64,000 bases of DNA, taken from positions 124,001 through 188,000 of the forward strand of contig NZ_FONP01000001.1 of assembly GCF_900112955.1 (NCBI RefSeq), in the 5' to 3' direction. This DNA is from Peptostreptococcus sp. D1. GTDB lineage: Bacteria > Bacillota > Clostridia > Peptostreptococcales > Peptostreptococcaceae. Position numbers and translations under genes: made by a program. Below, in pieces: positions 16,603 through 26,402 of the stretch. The notes under the pieces are model-generated. The model was not told where the DNA came from. It made no database searches and saw nothing but the letters and a program-made list of their open reading frames with translations. Position 1 is the first letter of the stretch. Each line of letters begins with the position of its first letter.

Positions 16603-17625
16603 TTAATCATCATAGCCATTTGGATTTTTACTTTGCCAGTTCCAAGAATCTCTACACATTTCATCAATGCCTAGACTTGCTTCCCAATTTAAAATTTCTT
16701 TGGCTTTACTTGGATCCGCATATGACATTGCAACATCTCCATCCCTTCTATCAACAATTTTATAAGGTATTTCCATGTGCGATGCTCTGGAAAAGGCTCT
16801 TACTAATTCCATGACACTATATCCTTTGCCGGTTCCAAGATTAAAAAATTCAACACCGTTATTTACTTTCAAAAGTCTCTCAATTGCCTTGACGTGACCA
16901 ATTGCCAAATCAACCACATGTATATAATCTCTTACACCCGTTCCATCCTCTGTATCATAATCATTACCAAATATATTCAAAAAAGGTAGTTCTCCAATAG
17001 CTACCTTCGTTAAATAAGGCATAATATTCGCCGGTACACCATTTGTCTGTTCACCTAGCAAACCACTTTGATGTGCCCCAATAGGATTAAAATATCTCAA
17101 CACAATACTATTAAAATTTACATCAGCCCTTCCCAAATCTCTTATAATATCTTCTCCTATAAGCTTGGTATTTCCATATGGATTAGTTGCACTCCTGGGA
17201 TAATCTTCTCTTGTAGGTAACATATCAACATTCACATCACCATAAACAGTTGCCGAAGAGCTAAAAACAAATTTATTTACGTTGTATTTTTTCATTAATT
17301 TCAATGTATTTATTAAAGAACACAGGTTGTTTTCATAGTAGCTAAGGGGCTCCTTTACGGAATCGCCAACTGCCTTATAAGCAGCAAAATCAACTACGAC
17401 ATCAATTTCATTTTCCTTAAACACAATCTCAAGCTCTGAGGTTCTTGTATCCAATTCATAAAACTTGACTCTCTTTGAAACCAGACTTTCTATCCTCTCA
17501 ATAACGTTTGGATTACTGTTTGAAAAATTGTCAACAATTATCACATCTTTATCCCTCAACAATAATTCAACTGCGGTGTGGCTTCCAATATATCCTGCTC
17601 CACCAGCTAATAAAATACTACTCAT
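16603..17625 (-). CDS. galE: UDP-glucose 4-epimerase
   Basis: A 340-residue short-chain dehydrogenase of the extended type. The NAD motif GGAGYIGSH is at residues 8-16, the catalytic Ser is in FSSSATVYGD, and the Tyr-Lys pair is in YGNTK. The GVRDYIHVVDLAIGH and FNLGTGKGYSV blocks are typical of GalE. It interconverts UDP-glucose and UDP-galactose for cell-surface polysaccharide. The start overlaps the stop of the upstream 70-aa gene by 8 bases, linking it to the SPOR-protein operon. Confidence 0.95.
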   Translation of the reverse strand: MSSILLAGGAGYIGSHTAVELLLRDKDVIIVDNFSNSNPNVIERIESLVSKRVKFYELDTRTSELEIVFKENEIDVVVDFAAYKAVGDSVKEPLSYYENNLCSLINTLKLMKKYNVNKFVFSSSATVYGDVNVDMLPTREDYPRSATNPYGNTKLIGEDIIRDLGRADVNFNSIVLRYFNPIGAHQSGLLGEQTNGVPANIMPYLTKVAIGELPFLNIFGNDYDTEDGTGVRDYIHVVDLAIGHVKAIERLLKVNNGVEFFNLGTGKGYSVMELVRAFSRASHMEIPYKIVDRRDGDVAMSYADPSKAKEILNWEASLGIDEMCRDSWNWQSKNPNGYDD

Positions 17626-17830
17626 CCTTTTTTACCTCTTTCTCTTCTGTTAAATCAAAGCCAACTGAATAATTTTCATGAGACTTTGTATCCTTTGTGG
17701 AAATTTCGTTTAATTTTAAATTTTCCAATATTAAATTATCTAAATCAACCTCCCTATATAGAACGCTTTTTTCTCTATCTGAAAAATTGCACAGCCTGTA
17801 ATCTCTATTCAAAATATCATCTATAACCAT
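17618..17830 (-). CDS. small hypothetical protein, 70 aa
   Basis: An acidic/charged 70-residue protein without hydrophobic segments, between the 662-aa gene (8 bases upstream) and galE (8-base overlap). Ribosome binding site TAGGTG precedes the ATG. The tight packing argues that it is real. No family is recognised. It contains a central run of Leu/Asn (LDNLILENLKLNE) reminiscent of a short coiled segment. Confidence 0.6.
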   Translation of the reverse strand: MVIDDILNRDYRLCNFSDREKSVLYREVDLDNLILENLKLNEISTKDTKSHENYSVGFDLTEEKEVKKDE

Positions 17831-17838
17831 AGTATCAC

Positions 17839-19827
17839 CTACCTGTAACCGCCGGAATAATAAAACTCACTATCTATCTTCATAGAGGAAAATTTTACAA
17901 TAGAGTACAAATCCTCTATAATATCATTTCTAATTACATTTGAATTAGCTTCTATAATATATTGCTTGAAAATGTATGCATTTCTTATCCTAGCTATAAT
18001 CTCATTTTTTAACTCCTCATCAGATAAAATCGAGTAGTTATCATATATAGTGTCATAAATCCTAAAAATATTACTCACGATTCTAGAAACATATGAAGGA
18101 AGTAAATTATAAATGAGATGATTCAGCTTAGACAATGCCAACCTACTAAAATATGCAAGCTGATAGGATTGTCCTTCATTAATTTTATTTATAGTTGATG
18201 CTCTCAATTTTTCCGGTAAAATAAAGTGATTAATATTCTCCAAACAGGACGATATATCAATCAAATCTATCTTTATATCGTTTCTAACATCATAGAAAAC
18301 TCTCTCCAAATTTTCCATTATCGAAATATCATACGAAAATCCATTAGAGCTAAAGTATTTTTTTTCACTATTAAAAAGTATATCAAACATACTGACAGCA
18401 GAAAAATCCACATTTTCGATTTGGAAATGTATATCATCGTATAAATTGTTCATAAAATTGATCATGTCCTGCAAGCTCGAATTTTCAGTTATATGAGAAT
18501 ATCTCCTTTTTAAATCATAAATATGTCCAAAAAAATTATAAGCAACCATATCACACACCGATTTTGTCCAATTATCGTAGACTTCTTTTCTTGGAACTAC
18601 ATCTATTATTGAATTCTGATAGTCAGAAAACACCTCTGTAGAGATTTCTGTCACAAATTCTCTCATTAAGTTAATTTTGATAAATTTATCACCAAATCTA
18701 AATTCTGCCTCTACATAGTTATCTCCAGCTGTATTTGTCTCTTTTACCGATATATTTGATACATCTGATTTTTTAATAGAAAATATCTTATTTTTACCTT
18801 CGTCATTATTTGAGCTTTTTATTAATATATTCTCATCGTTGATTTCCACGACTACTGGCATAAATCCTTTTGTAAACCCCAAGTGTTTGCTTTTTATCTT
18901 CCCCAATCTATCCAAGCCTATTTTCTTTAAAGCTTCTAGGTCAATAACTATACTAAAAAAATCACTGCCATCGTGAAGTATATAACTTCCACCTTCTGAG
19001 ATTAACATCATCAAAGACGACATTTTACTAAATTTTAATTCTTTTTTGGATACAAAGTCGAAAATAACTATCATATCAGAATGTCTTATTATCAATGCCG
19101 GAGCATCAACATAACCAGTAGAAGCTATCAATCCACTCAGTTTGCAATAAGAAACAACATCTTCTGTGGGCAAAACCCCTATTTTATCATTATTATCCAC
19201 TATATAAAAAATATCCTTTGGAAATTTTCTTTCTATTTCATTTCCCAATAATAAAATCTTTGTTATTATATCTTTTCTGTGGACCGAATAAAAATATCCC
19301 TTAAAGTATATAATGTCATTTTTAGGCAAGTAATATTCAATATCTGTAAACCTAAATTCAAAGCTAAAATTTATATTGTAAAAAATCACTTTATCAGTGT
19401 CGTGTTCTATAGCTCCGACAATAGCTCGCTTCTCATTATTCAGTATGATTGCATTATTTTTATATTCAAAAATATTGTTTTCAAGCTCACTTGAAATAGA
19501 AATTATCTCCTCTAAATCCAGCACCATTATTAAATCGAGTTTCAAGTCAAGCTCAAAATTTTCTCTTATCATTTTAAAATTAAGACCTTCAGCAATAATA
19601 TTTACACTCTCTCTATCTATTTCAGCCTCTAGCTTTATCTGTTCATTTTCGAAGCTATATCCTATATAGTCTACCTCATTATCCTCTAAATAATCAACCT
19701 TGGAAATAAAAATATTTCCAAGGTTAGTAATTTGCAAGCATTTATCAGACAAATCATACCCTTCAAGACCAAGTAGACTATATCCAGACTTCATTTCAAA
19801 TATAATTTTCTCATTATTTTTTAACAA
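17839..19827 (-). CDS. hypothetical protein, 662 aa, in SPOR-galE operon
   Basis: A large protein with no signal peptide or clear membrane helix. The first about 430 residues alternate short beta strands and turns, including FEMKSGYSLLGLEGYDLSDK at the start. The last about 230 are helical and rich in Ile, Asn, Asp and Tyr. I find no catalytic motif and recognise no family. Start is a TTG at 19827 after AAAGGAGG. It lies 38 bases after the SPOR-domain gene and 8 bases before the 70-aa gene, so it is probably a cytoplasmic partner of the membrane-anchored SPOR protein. Possible functions are division or envelope organisation, by context only. Confidence 0.75.
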   Translation of the reverse strand: MLKNNEKIIFEMKSGYSLLGLEGYDLSDKCLQITNLGNIFISKVDYLEDNEVDYIGYSFENEQIKLEAEIDRESVNIIAEGLNFKMIRENFELDLKLDLIMVLDLEEIISISSELENNIFEYKNNAIILNNEKRAIVGAIEHDTDKVIFYNINFSFEFRFTDIEYYLPKNDIIYFKGYFYSVHRKDIITKILLLGNEIERKFPKDIFYIVDNNDKIGVLPTEDVVSYCKLSGLIASTGYVDAPALIIRHSDMIVIFDFVSKKELKFSKMSSLMMLISEGGSYILHDGSDFFSIVIDLEALKKIGLDRLGKIKSKHLGFTKGFMPVVVEINDENILIKSSNNDEGKNKIFSIKKSDVSNISVKETNTAGDNYVEAEFRFGDKFIKINLMREFVTEISTEVFSDYQNSIIDVVPRKEVYDNWTKSVCDMVAYNFFGHIYDLKRRYSHITENSSLQDMINFMNNLYDDIHFQIENVDFSAVSMFDILFNSEKKYFSSNGFSYDISIMENLERVFYDVRNDIKIDLIDISSCLENINHFILPEKLRASTINKINEGQSYQLAYFSRLALSKLNHLIYNLLPSYVSRIVSNIFRIYDTIYDNYSILSDEELKNEIIARIRNAYIFKQYIIEANSNVIRNDIIEDLYSIVKFSSMKIDSEFYYSGGYR

Positions 19828-19865
19828 AATCTGTTCCTCCTTTATTTCGTCTTTTTACAAGTAGA

Positions 19866-22800
19866 TTATTGTTTACTCTTTAATGCTTCATTATATATTT
19901 CATCTAAATTTTTAATATATTGATCATTTTTCCCAGTAGATGAAATTTGATTTTTAATATCATTATAATCGGTTTTTATCTGATCAACACTTAGGTTTTT
20001 ACTTCTAATTTTGAATGCTTCTATCTTTAACTCATAATACTTGTTCTGAGTCGCAACATAATTCTGTATTCCCTTAGAGGTTATTCTATATGATTCTGAA
20101 TATGCCTGATTGATGTCAAAATACTCTCCAACCTTTAGCATATAAAATCCGCCATTTCTTACAACCTTTGAATTTACGCCTCTCTTTGCAAAGCTGTTTG
20201 CATATGTATTTGCTGCATCTTCTGATTTCACAGCACCTACGAAAACGGTGTAATATGTCCCCTTTCCAGATTTATAATTTTCAGCTTCTCTGTCCAGTGC
20301 ACTGGCTTTCTTTTCAATTTCATCCTTTTCTTTTTCAGCCTCTGTTTTCTGCGTAATCTCAGTTGTTGATTTTGTATTGCTGCTTGCAGCACCATCATAA
20401 TCTGAATTAGAAGTATTTTTTGTCTTTCCAGTTGTCTGAGTCTGCTTTGCAGCTCTATTCGTTTCTTCAACACTAGGTCTATTGAATCCTTTTATCATGT
20501 ATACATAAGAAGCAAAGATCGCCACAAGTAAAACTGCGACAATAACAAAATCTCTTATCACAACAGATTTTGGAAACATCTCACCTTCGGATTCTCTATC
20601 CTCTTTCTTTTTTCGCCTTTCCTCATTTTTTTGGATTATCTTATCCTTAAAATTACCAAGGTTTCTAGATAAGGCACTTGATTCTCTCTTTTCTATATCC
20701 TCATCTTCATTTTTGACTATAGCTTTATCCAAAGCTCTACGAGCTGCCTTTACTGAATTTTTTTCTTCAATATTAGCCTTTCTCAATGAAGACTTATTCA
20801 ATACATGCAAATCAGAAGTGTTCATAGATTTTAGATTCTCTAGCTCTTCAAAGGTATCATTATTTTTTACAGATCCATTTTTTTCAATTTTTTTCGAATT
20901 GATTATTTTAAGCTCAGACTCGAAAGCCTCTTTTTTGTCGTCAATAGCTTCAACTTCAACTTTTTTGCTATCTTCATTTTTATGCTTTATTACATCTTTA
21001 CTTTTTGATATTATAGCTTCATTGTCGCTTCTCTCATCGTCATTTTTCATATCCTTAGCTTCTATTTTTCTATCATCAATTTGTGGAATAACCCTTCCAT
21101 TGAAATCGTCAAACGATATCTGACCATCTATTTTGCTTTGGAATACTTCCTCACTTTTTGACTTGAAATTCCCGTCACTCTTTTTATAGACAACATCATT
21201 CTCAGTAAATACAATTTCGCTGTTTTTGAAGCTACCAATACCAACCTTATTGATTTCCTCAGCTATTTTTCTTTCATCTTTGAGATCCTTTATCTCGGCC
21301 TTCTGCTTTGCTAACTCTCTTTTCTTGTTTTTCTCACGTAGCTTCAAAATTGCAACTGCATTTTTATCCTGAATTGGAGATTTTTCGTCAAACCTTGAAT
21401 CTATTGTTTCATCCTCACCATCGACAAAATCATCATATTCATTATCAAAATCATCGTCTTTGTCGCAGTTTTCATAGTCGTCAAATTCATCATAGTCATT
21501 CCCTTTAAAGAAATTCTTAAGCTTTGACATAAAGCCTGACTTCCCTTTTTCATAGTCCTCCAAATCCTCATCGTCAGCATAATATGAAGCATCGTAATCA
21601 TACTCATCATATTCGTGATATTCTTCCTCGCCGTACTCATCTGTTAGATCGTAAGAGTCCTCCTTAGATTTAAGCTTCTCAGAAAAACTGAATAAGCCTT
21701 GCTTTAGCTTACTAGCAAAGCCGCCTTCTGTATCTGAATAGTCTCCATCTCCAAATCTAGGCTTACTATATTTCATGTAATCAATACACTCTTCAACACT
21801 CATATCTTCAGTAAGATTTTCGACAATATCCAGTCTATCGCTAAGAGACAGTATCTCCTCAGTCTCAATTTTGCTTTCTCCAAAGAAATTATTATTTTCA
21901 AGATTAAACTCAGCCTTAACCATATTTTGACATTCTAGCCAAGTTCTCTTATCAACAAACGTCCTATCAATAACTATTTTATCAAACGTTTCTTCAAATT
22001 GAGCCTGTGTAATATTATTGGATATAAACATTCTAAAAATATTTTTTAATAATACTCTGTTTTCAGCTGAAACATAATCCATCAAAATAACAGCACATGA
22101 AATATAATCCTTGAAATCTGGATTAAACAAATTCGCATCCTCTTCATCGATATTTTCCAATTCCACCGACGATCTAAAAATGTCATTTATTCTGACAGAA
22201 ATTTCAGGTGAGCTTATCATTGCAACATATTTTTTAAATCCTAAGCATTTTTCTTCATCATCGATATTTCCATCATAAAGCTTGTCCTCATCCACCAAAG
22301 CCTCATCAGTAAAGCTATCCTTTTCTCTTTCTACACTAAAAAGTATCTCATTTATCATCACAAATACTTCATTCATTATATCTATCTTCAGCTTCTCAAT
22401 GCTCATATCCAAAATTACGTTATATTTTATAGGATCCTCAGATATAACGCTTATCATCATACTCAATATATCTTTATAAAGGTTAAGTATCTTATAGTCA
22501 TTTTCTACTTTTTCAATTCTCTTTAAACCAACTGAATTGTCATAAGATACAAAAATCTTCTTGTCCTTGTCGTTCAAATATAATCTACCCTTTTTCATTG
22601 CGATATTTACGTATTCCTTTGAGGAGTTTGTAATATTCACAATGCTCTTTTCAACCGACTGTGTACTTGAAATAACTCCATTTTGAACCCACATCTCTAT
22701 AATAACTTCCAATTTTTTTATTATAGATTTATAGAAAATAATATTATATCTCAAAAGCTCTATATATTTTTCTTCGTCTTTTCCAACTTTTATATATTTA

Positions 22801-22910
22801 TTTTTTAAAGCCTCATCCAAATTTAAGCTCAATTCTTCTCTATCTCTTATATATTTTTTATCAACATCGGATACAACCGATTTAATTGTTATTTTACCAA
22901 AATCATTCAA
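19866..22910 (-). CDS. giant membrane-anchored SPOR-domain protein
   Basis: About 1014 residues, starting at a TTG 7 bases after AAGGAG. The N-terminal 400 residues are a helical cytoplasmic domain. Residues about 430-520 are extremely acidic (Asp/Glu/Tyr-rich) and hold two similar amphipathic helices, GGFASKLKQGLFSFSEKLK and SGFMSKLKNFFKGN. A Lys/Glu-rich linker leads to one transmembrane helix at about 785-812. Outside are a Thr/Ser linker and a SPOR domain at about 880-955 (TYYTVFVGAVKSEDAANTYA, GFYMLKVGEY). SPOR domains bind denuded septal peptidoglycan, so septal location is likely. The large cytoplasmic part is not recognised. Confidence 0.82.
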   Translation of the reverse strand: MNDFGKITIKSVVSDVDKKYIRDREELSLNLDEALKNKYIKVGKDEEKYIELLRYNIIFYKSIIKKLEVIIEMWVQNGVISSTQSVEKSIVNITNSSKEYVNIAMKKGRLYLNDKDKKIFVSYDNSVGLKRIEKVENDYKILNLYKDILSMMISVISEDPIKYNVILDMSIEKLKIDIMNEVFVMINEILFSVEREKDSFTDEALVDEDKLYDGNIDDEEKCLGFKKYVAMISSPEISVRINDIFRSSVELENIDEEDANLFNPDFKDYISCAVILMDYVSAENRVLLKNIFRMFISNNITQAQFEETFDKIVIDRTFVDKRTWLECQNMVKAEFNLENNNFFGESKIETEEILSLSDRLDIVENLTEDMSVEECIDYMKYSKPRFGDGDYSDTEGGFASKLKQGLFSFSEKLKSKEDSYDLTDEYGEEEYHEYDEYDYDASYYADDEDLEDYEKGKSGFMSKLKNFFKGNDYDEFDDYENCDKDDDFDNEYDDFVDGEDETIDSRFDEKSPIQDKNAVAILKLREKNKKRELAKQKAEIKDLKDERKIAEEINKVGIGSFKNSEIVFTENDVVYKKSDGNFKSKSEEVFQSKIDGQISFDDFNGRVIPQIDDRKIEAKDMKNDDERSDNEAIISKSKDVIKHKNEDSKKVEVEAIDDKKEAFESELKIINSKKIEKNGSVKNNDTFEELENLKSMNTSDLHVLNKSSLRKANIEEKNSVKAARRALDKAIVKNEDEDIEKRESSALSRNLGNFKDKIIQKNEERRKKKEDRESEGEMFPKSVVIRDFVIVAVLLVAIFASYVYMIKGFNRPSVEETNRAAKQTQTTGKTKNTSNSDYDGAASSNTKSTTEITQKTEAEKEKDEIEKKASALDREAENYKSGKGTYYTVFVGAVKSEDAANTYANSFAKRGVNSKVVRNGGFYMLKVGEYFDINQAYSESYRITSKGIQNYVATQNKYYELKIEAFKIRSKNLSVDQIKTDYNDIKNQISSTGKNDQYIKNLDEIYNEALKSKQ

Positions 22911-23152
22911 AACCTTCACTCCTTATAATATAGTCAAGTTTTACAAATAAACATTATTACTTACTATTATACACTAACAAGAGTAATAATGAAATAAAAT
23001 ATATTAAATTTTGTAGCTTATCTTGCAAAATCAAGCCTTTGATAAAAAAATTAATCTGTTTTACGCAATGTACCTTTTATTATTGCCGATAAAAGCATCT
23101 CAGCACGATAGAACTCTAACAGTGTCACGCATATCTAGAACATGTATTCTAA
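22911..23152. other. intergenic region without recognised features
   Basis: About 240 AT-rich bases between the SPOR-protein start and the RNase P RNA terminator. It should hold the SPOR-operon promoter on the reverse strand. I see no repeat, RNA or ORF. Confidence 0.35.
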
Positions 23153-23187
23153 CAAAAAAACGTAGGCAAGACTATCTTACCTACGAA
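23153..23187 (-). terminator. terminator of the RNase P RNA gene
   Basis: Reverse-strand hairpin CGTAGGTAAG/CTTGCCTACG followed by seven T residues, downstream of rnpB. Confidence 0.85.
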
Positions 23188-23225
23188 AAATGCGATTAAT
23201 ATCGACCCTGTTTTTATTTTAATTA

Positions 23226-23549
23226 AGCATGGCTATAAGCGGAGTTCTGTATTAGATGATCATCTATCTAGACTTACCGTCACCGGCAAGCTCAAGCGGC
23301 CTACCATCCGGGAGATGCGAGCAACATCTCTTAATCCTATCTTGGCCTTGCACCAGGTGGGGTTTACATAGCCATATAGTCACCTATATGCTGGTGAGCT
23401 CTTACCTCGCCTTTCCATCCTTGCCAAAAATGGCGGTTTATTTCTGTTGCACTATCCTTAAGATCGCTCTCACTAGGCGTTACCTAGCACCCTGCTCTGT
23501 GGAGCTCCGACTTTCCTCGTGTGAAAACACGCGATCATCTGCCATACTT
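23226..23549 (-). ncRNA. rnpB: RNase P RNA (catalytic RNA, bacterial)
   Basis: The reverse strand carries the conserved core of RNase P RNA. Near the 5' end it reads GAGGAAAGTCGGAGCTCCAC followed by AGAGCAGGGTGCTAGGTAAC, then GAAGGA-like AAGGATAGTGCAACAGAAA. The 3' part has GGATGGTAGGCCGCTTGAGC and ACAGAACTCCGCTTATAG. The ends AAGTATGGC and GCCATGCTT pair as helix P1. Length of about 324 suits the RNA. It processes the 5' leader of tRNA precursors together with RnpA. Confidence 0.95.
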
Positions 23550-23650
23550 AATACTTTGTAATTCTACCATAAAGTACACATCAATTCAAGAACAAAATAA
23601 TGATATATTTTCTATCCGTTCAATATCATCTTAATATCATCAAAATTTTT

Positions 23651-24715
23651 CTAATTGCTCTTTAGCTCAACCCATGCTCTATCATATTTTTTGATATTTT
23701 CCTCCAAATCCAAAAACGCTTCGCACTTTGAGAGTATTTCTTCATCAGGATAAAGAGATTTATCATACTTGACATCATCTGGAAGTAGCTCCCAGCCCTT
23801 TTTGATAGGTGTTGAATAGCCAATATACTCTGTATTCCTCGCATTTACATCCGGATCGCAAAGAAAATTGATAAACTCCTCTGCCCAATCCTGATTGTCC
23901 GAAGTTTTTGGAATACACATTGCGTCGGTCCACTTGTTGGAGCCCTCCTTTGGAATCACATATGCTAAATCTTCATTTTCTTCAACCATCATCGGTACAT
24001 CACCAGAATAGAAAATTCCCATCATAGCTTCATTTCCAACCATTCTATCTTTTCCATCATCATTTACATATGCCAAAACTAAAGCCTTCTGCTTTGTCAA
24101 CAAATCCTTAGCTTTATTGATTTCCTCCTGATTCGTTGTATTCATACTATATCCAAGCTTCTTCAGAGCAACTCCCATAGTATCTCTAACAGAATCAAAC
24201 ATCAAAATATTCTTCTTATATTTTGGATTCCACAATATATCCCAAGAATCAACTTTATCCTTGACCCTCTTTTTATTGTACACAATACCCAAAGTTCCCC
24301 ACATATACGGCACAGAGTACTCATTTGTTGGATCATAGGTATTTTTTAGAAACTCCTTATCCACATATTTGTAGTTTGGAATGTTATTGTAATTGATTTT
24401 CTTTAAAAGCCCTTCTCTACTCATCTTTTGAACCATGTAGTCTGAAGGAAAAACCAAATCATACTTTGTACTACCACTCTTGACCTTTTGATACATCATT
24501 TCATTTGTATCGTATGTTGAGTACTGAACCTTTATTCCAGTTTTTTCTTCAAATTCATTTATCAAAGCTTCATCTATATAATCACCAACGTTGTAAACAT
24601 TCAACACCTTCGAAGAATTTTGACTAGTAGCACCACACCCTACAAATAATATTGAGGAGCTAAGTACTGCTGAAATCATTACAAATATTTTTGATTTTTT
24701 TAATATCTTATTCAA
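23651..24715 (-). CDS. potD: spermidine/putrescine-binding lipoprotein
   Basis: A 354-residue solute-binding lipoprotein (lipobox LFVGC near residue 27). The body matches PotD/PotF: NVYNVGDYIDEALINEFEEKTG at the start, YDLVFPSDYMVQKM, the YSVPYMWGTLGIVYN block that contacts polyamine, and the AEEFINFLCDP region near the end. It captures polyamines outside the membrane for the PotBC permease. TTG start at 24715 after AGGAGG. Last gene of the leftward potRABCD operon, 12 bases after potC. Confidence 0.93.
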   Translation of the reverse strand: MNKILKKSKIFVMISAVLSSSILFVGCGATSQNSSKVLNVYNVGDYIDEALINEFEEKTGIKVQYSTYDTNEMMYQKVKSGSTKYDLVFPSDYMVQKMSREGLLKKINYNNIPNYKYVDKEFLKNTYDPTNEYSVPYMWGTLGIVYNKKRVKDKVDSWDILWNPKYKKNILMFDSVRDTMGVALKKLGYSMNTTNQEEINKAKDLLTKQKALVLAYVNDDGKDRMVGNEAMMGIFYSGDVPMMVEENEDLAYVIPKEGSNKWTDAMCIPKTSDNQDWAEEFINFLCDPDVNARNTEYIGYSTPIKKGWELLPDDVKYDKSLYPDEEILSKCEAFLDLEENIKKYDRAWVELKSN

Positions 24716-24727
24716 AAAATTATCCTC

Positions 24728-25540
24728 CTAATCAATCTCACTTCTGTTAACAGTATTTCTAATTATTGAATCTTTTCTATTGGCTAATATTATCAAAATT
24801 AATACTGTTGTAAACATCAATGTTGACAACGCATTTATTTCTGGCTTAATACCTCTTCTTGCCATGCCATAGATTTCTATAGATAAATTACTCACTCCAT
24901 TTCCAGTATTAAAAAAAGAAATTACGAAATCATCAATAGACATAGTGAATGCCATCAAAAATCCAGAAATAATACCAGGCTTAATCTGTGGAATGATAAC
25001 TTTTCTAATTGCATACCAAGGTGTTGCTCCTAAATCAAGTGCCGCCTCTTCAATATTTTCAGGCAGCTGCCTTAGCTTTGGAAGAACTGACAAAATAACA
25101 TAAGGAACACAAAACATAATATGTGATATCAGCATCGTCCTAAAGCCAAAATCCATTTTGAAAAATGCAAAAAGGCTCATTATTGCTATACCTGTTACAA
25201 TTTCAGTGTTTAGAACTGGCAGGTAGTTTATATTTAGCAATATCTTTTTGGGCTTATTATTCATTTTGTATATTCCAATTGCCGTAATTGTTCCGAAAAT
25301 AGTGGAAACTACTGAAGCAATCACTGCTATCGTTATTGTATAGTATAAAGCACTCAAAATCGATTCATTACTGAATAGCTGTTTGTACCAATGCAAGGTG
25401 AAACCCGTGATATGCCCCATTGATTTAGACTTATTAAAAGAGAATATAATCAATGCTGCAATCGGTGCATACAAGAATATAAACACTAGCACCAAATAGA
25501 TATTTTTGAAAATATCAAGTTTTCTACTATTTCTTTGCAT
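24728..25540 (-). CDS. potC: spermidine/putrescine ABC transporter permease
   Basis: A 270-residue BPD-type permease with six helices. The cytoplasmic EAA loop EEAALDLGATPWYAIRKVIIPQIKPGI (about residues 165-192) couples to the ATPase, and the following FTMSIDDFVISFFNTG block is typical of PotC. Start ATG follows GGAGGAGAATCAA and overlaps potB by 14 bases. Confidence 0.93.
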   Translation of the reverse strand: MQRNSRKLDIFKNIYLVLVFIFLYAPIAALIIFSFNKSKSMGHITGFTLHWYKQLFSNESILSALYYTITIAVIASVVSTIFGTITAIGIYKMNNKPKKILLNINYLPVLNTEIVTGIAIMSLFAFFKMDFGFRTMLISHIMFCVPYVILSVLPKLRQLPENIEEAALDLGATPWYAIRKVIIPQIKPGIISGFLMAFTMSIDDFVISFFNTGNGVSNLSIEIYGMARRGIKPEINALSTLMFTTVLILIILANRKDSIIRNTVNRSEID

Positions 25541-26399
25541 TTGATTCTCCTCCTTCTACATTTCTGTCAATTTTATTCATTATCGCCATTGATATCAATA
25601 TTATTATCATCATTACAATCGAAAGAGATGATCCAAAATTCCAATCACCAACAGTAGTAAACTGCTGCTCTATTAAATCACCGACCAACATGGTTTTACC
25701 GCCACCCAAAAGTCTTGATATTGCAAATGTAGTAACACAAGGCATAAAGACCATAGTTATTCCACTCATAACACCTGGCATACTCAAAGGAAAGACAACC
25801 TTCCTAAATACGGTAAAGCTATTTGCACCCAAATCTCTTGCAGCGTTGATAAGCTCCTTATCTATCTTTTGTAAAGTAGTATATATCGGCAAAACCATGA
25901 ATGGTAGAAAATTGTACACCATCCCGAGCAGAACTGCCACACTAGTATATAGTATTGAGCTAGGATGTATACCAAATAATCCAAGTAGATTATTCAATAG
26001 TCCATGTTTTCCTAAAATTGCAATCCAAGCATATGTTCTTAACAAAAAATTCATCCACATCGGAAGAATAAATAGCAGTATCAAAATTCCACCTTTTTTC
26101 AAATTCATCTGTGATATGATATATGCAACTGGATAGCCAATCAATATACATGCCAAGGTTGCAATACCAGATAGTAGAAAAGATCTTCCAAATACCTTTA
26201 AAAACAACGGCTCAAAAACATCTCCGTAATTGCTCACAGTAAAAAATAAATTTCCATCTGCATCCTTTTGAGTCAAGCTATAAAATACAACCAAAACCAG
26301 TGGAACTACTATGAAAATAAGTGACCATGCAGCATATGGATAAGCCAATCTAGCTTCTTTTTTATCGACCTCAGTCGTTCTAATTCTTTTATTTTTCAT
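25527..26399 (-). CDS. potB: spermidine/putrescine ABC transporter permease
   Basis: A 290-residue BPD-type permease. The basic N-terminus is followed by a first helix (SLIFIVVPLVLVVFYSL), and the EAA loop is INAARDLGANSFTVFRKVVFPLSMPG at about residues 190-215. VTTFAISRLLGGGKTMLVGDLIEQQF is typical of PotB. It pairs with PotC in the membrane. ATG at 26399 after GGAGGCATAATGG, 3 bases past potA. Confidence 0.93.
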   Translation of the reverse strand: MKNKRIRTTEVDKKEARLAYPYAAWSLIFIVVPLVLVVFYSLTQKDADGNLFFTVSNYGDVFEPLFLKVFGRSFLLSGIATLACILIGYPVAYIISQMNLKKGGILILLFILPMWMNFLLRTYAWIAILGKHGLLNNLLGLFGIHPSSILYTSVAVLLGMVYNFLPFMVLPIYTTLQKIDKELINAARDLGANSFTVFRKVVFPLSMPGVMSGITMVFMPCVTTFAISRLLGGGKTMLVGDLIEQQFTTVGDWNFGSSLSIVMMIIILISMAIMNKIDRNVEGGESNAKK

Positions 26400-26402
26400 C
26401 CA

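Noticed and set aside
20713-21123. A Ser/Leu/Phe-rich 136-codon frame
   Set aside because: Reverse-complement shadow of the Lys/Glu-rich linker in the SPOR protein.
25690-26136. A 148-codon rightward frame inside potB
   Set aside because: Antisense to a well-recognised permease gene, with no family resemblance and no start signals.
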